From Toxoplasma gondii ME49 (lineage: Eukaryota > Apicomplexa > Conoidasida > Eucoccidiorida > Sarcocystidae): 64,000 nt of DNA. A program made the position numbers and the translations under genes. A model generated the notes under the pieces. That model did not search any database, was not told where the DNA came from, and saw nothing but the letters and a program-made list of their open reading frames with translations. The stretch lies in the NCBI RefSeq assembly GCF_000006565.2, contig NC_031474.1:2763662-2827661 (forward strand). Reading direction: 5' to 3'. Positions 61,691-64,000 of this stretch are shown here, piece by piece. The number at the start of each line of letters is the position of its first letter. The first letter of the stretch is position 1.

Positions 61691-62080
61691 ATGGGCGGGG
61701 GTCGCGACAACCATCATCAGGTGAGACTCAGAAACTGGGGTCAGAGTCGTGTTTCCCCAGTTGGCCGGTCCGCGGAAAGAGTGGCGCGCGCAATCCGTCG
61801 TTATGTGGCAGTTGTGTCTCCTGTTTTTCGAGCGGACGAACACTGCAGCGCTGAATTAGCCCCAGGTGTCTCCGCAGACTCATTTCGCGACACCAGGTGG
61901 TACCCTTTTACGGCGAATTTTCTCTTGCTAACTGGTTCACTTGTGCACTCCGGAGAGAGACTGGGGAACTTTCCAATCGCACTGCTTCTTTGATTTCTTT
62001 GGTTAACCCCTCCACCCGCCTCAATCTCCCTCTCGGTAGGTGTGGTGTAAGCGCGGGTCAGCCACAGAGAATATCGACAG

Positions 62081-62666
62081 TTGGCGGCGCGGTGCCGCAG
62101 CATTGGGGAAATTCGTAGAGTTTTCGTGAATGATTGCAATAAACTTCTTCCTGATGATTTCAACTCATTGCATGAGTTACGGAACCGCTGTCATACGGGT
62201 GAAGGGAGGGGAAAGTACCGGAAAGTCGTATTTCCTTGCTCCACCGGAGACCACCGCGCACACGTCACCTGGGCTTCACTGCCTTTGGGTCATTTCCAAG
62301 ATGCGCCGCGGTATTTGATGCAACTGGTAGGACGCCTTGCACCATTTCGTTCCGTTCCAAGCGAGTGTATAGTCGATTCATTACTGGCAGTCCGCACGTA
62401 CCTGCTGTCGATGCTCGTAGAGGTGCGTCTGCAGTCTTCTGGAAGCATCTCGCGCGAATTCACTCATGTATGTGAATGTTATCAGACGCAGCTGATCAGT
62501 TCTGTCCCTCTGAATTTCACATATCGTTTTCATTGATCTCATTGTTGATCGTGAGAGAACCATTATTTTCACCCAGCAGATTTACTCGCGTCTTCATCCT
62601 CTGCTGGGCTACTCCCTCTGGGCCTTCGTCCGAAGACTTCCGACGCTGTTTCGGTACATATTGTAG
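62081..62666 (+). CDS. Weak candidate gene, 3' part of a small hydrophobic-ended protein
   Basis: Two segments join in phase: a frame open from 62081 to 62422, with donor GAG|gtgcgt, and 62580-62666, with acceptor cacccagcag and a stop. The joined C-terminus reads AVRTYLLSMLVE then IYSRLHPLLGYSLWAFVRRL, ending FRYIL. No ATG begins the first segment, so at least one upstream exon is missing. A short ATG exon ending CATCAG|gtgaga at 61691-61720 is a candidate, but I could not link it in phase. No family is recognised; other frames in the same stretch are also open, so this remains doubtful. Confidence 0.3.
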
Positions 62667-63344
62667 CATAACCAAATTGCTTGCATGTTATCTCCGTCTT
62701 CGACGGGACCCTGTCTACCTAAGTTTTTCGAGACACATTGTGGCGGAAGAAGGTGTGATGCAGTGGGAGAGTCGGTTCGGTTGTACTCCGTTTCACGTAC
62801 ACGATATGCCGTTTTCCATGTGAGTCGTTCCTGCGCTTGCTATTCTTCTAAGTTCAACTTGGTGTAAGCTTCGAATGGGATACTCGATATATACCGTGAT
62901 AACGTCTGTAAAGCAGCTGCCCCGTCCGGAGATAATGACACGATGAAGCCCTTCACAGTTTTCTCCCGTTCTAGCTCACCTGTATCATTGTTCAGCCTTC
63001 CGTTGCGTGATTCCCAGTTCCATCGTATACCTTCGTCCGCCTTAGCTGAGCACTCGCATAGAAGGGCCCCTTTCAGAGTGACTGAAAGATGACTGCTCTC
63101 GCCCTGTCTTTGAAGCACTCTTTTCAATTCTTTGGTTCTGCGAACAATTCATTCCTGGGTGGTATTCACTCACCTTCGTAGCCAGAAGAGGCGCACCCAG
63201 AGTCTTCAGGCCTTTCCGGGTTACCTGAACACTGGCATTGGATAGGCACGTGTGAATATTGGCGTCGATGCTCCCAAAGCTTCCCCTCTATCCTCGCTGA
63301 ACTTGAAGGCTTCAGTGTTCTCTACGAAATCTTGAAGAAGCGCT

Positions 63345-64000
63345 ATGGCAACCCTTTCTGGTTCTGATGCAGTGAAGGAGGTGTTGCCAAGATTTTCCGG
63401 GTCTGCTCCAAATGAAATCCGAAGCAACAAGGGAGGCGATGTCGAGGAGGCACTTTATTTGCCATGCCTAACGAACGAAAGCTGGCTCGTGTCGGCATTG
63501 AAAACACCCTATCAGGGCGACACTGAATGTATAAAAATACAACCAGAGGCTCTGGTTAAGGAAGGACCACCGGAAATACCCGGTCACAATTGCCAAGTGA
63601 CCTCGATCCATGCATGCAAATTGCGTACTGGGACCCAGCATGGGGACAGCGCCCGCTCCGATTTACGCCGTCCACCTTCTGCCTCTCCGGCTAACATGCG
63701 TGACGGTGACGCGAACAAAAGTAGCAATGCTCAAGAAATAAATTTTCCCAATATTGCAGATGTGGATACACTGGAGTCTGGCCGTGTATCGTCTGTAGAT
63801 CTGGTGAGAACTCCGTCGGTGGCGAACCTGCACTCCTCTTCGGGAGGACAAAGCTCTCCACCTCAAGACACATCTTCGAAACCAGCGGAGGACCCTATTG
63901 TCTCGGATGCGATGGAGAGCGCAGACCACCGTGTGCTTTCTGAAGATTCCTGCAATAGGACGTTGACGGCCTCTGGACAGGGTGGTAAACGGCGCCGGAG
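63345..64000 (+). CDS. Unknown serine-rich protein, 5' part (runs off right edge)
   Basis: An uninterrupted frame of 218 codons begins at the ATG at 63345 (an in-frame stop lies four codons upstream) and is still open at the last base. The product starts MATLSGSDAVKEVLPRFSGS and is hydrophilic and low in complexity, with SSSGGQSSPPQDTSS and a Lys/Arg run (GGKRRR) at the window end, typical of disordered coccidian proteins. No domain, signal peptide or membrane segment is visible. Whether the ATG is the true start or the frame is part of a larger exon is uncertain. Confidence 0.55.
   Translation, partial: MATLSGSDAVKEVLPRFSGSAPNEIRSNKGGDVEEALYLPCLTNESWLVSALKTPYQGDTECIKIQPEALVKEGPPEIPGHNCQVTSIHACKLRTGTQHGDSARSDLRRPPSASPANMRDGDANKSSNAQEINFPNIADVDTLESGRVSSVDLVRTPSVANLHSSSGGQSSPPQDTSSKPAEDPIVSDAMESADHRVLSEDSCNRTLTASGQGGKRRR

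Noticed and set aside
62840..63127. 95-codon minus-strand frame
   Set aside because: It has no ATG at its head, no family match, and the apparent upstream exon (63180-63228) does not join in phase.
1..64000. CRISPR arrays, bacterial operons, riboswitches, prophage
   Set aside because: The sequence is a spliced eukaryotic nuclear region; no spaced direct-repeat array or bacterial signals are present.

Overview
The window looks like nuclear DNA from a coccidian apicomplexan of the Toxoplasma/Sarcocystis group; the genus is an inference. The grounds are: intron-rich genes at about 50 % GC, an axonemal dynein (only the male gamete of such parasites swims), a bacterial-type citrate synthase, scattered fragments resembling mitochondrial cox3, and one very AT-rich fragment that may be of plastid origin. 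There is no bacterial-style operon structure. All gene models below were built by hand from open frames, GT/GC-AG splice signals, intron phase and protein family similarity.

Layout. Positions 1-35452 (minus strand) hold one giant gene, an outer-arm beta-type axonemal dynein heavy chain. I could place about 41 exons covering roughly the first 3,080 residues, from the start codon through AAA4; the stalk, AAA5 and AAA6 lie beyond the left edge. Its introns carry TA/GA microsatellites (left half only), strand-biased purine/pyrimidine tracts, two cox3-like relics, an AT-rich plastid-like piece and a decayed transposase-like fragment.

The right part is denser: GEMIN2-like SMN-complex factor (39021-41207, +) with an internal partial duplication; citrate synthase (41884-44887, -); a large basic protein of unknown function (46423-50282, +); RBM42 (51249-53456, +); a COA6-like twin-cysteine protein (54597-54845, -); a small three-helix membrane protein (56204-57106, +); a SpoU/TrmH-type RNA 2'-O-methyltransferase with a likely organelle presequence (57761-59961, -); a weak candidate gene (about 62081-62666, +); and the start of an unknown serine-rich protein running off the right edge (63345-64000, +).

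The genes do not form one pathway. Two loose themes recur: RNA processing (GEMIN2, RBM42, the RNA methyltransferase) and mitochondrial metabolism (citrate synthase, COA6, possibly the methyltransferase). The least explained sequence is the 2.2 kb dynein intron at 24986-27171, where organelle-derived pieces and a transposase-like remnant sit side by side.
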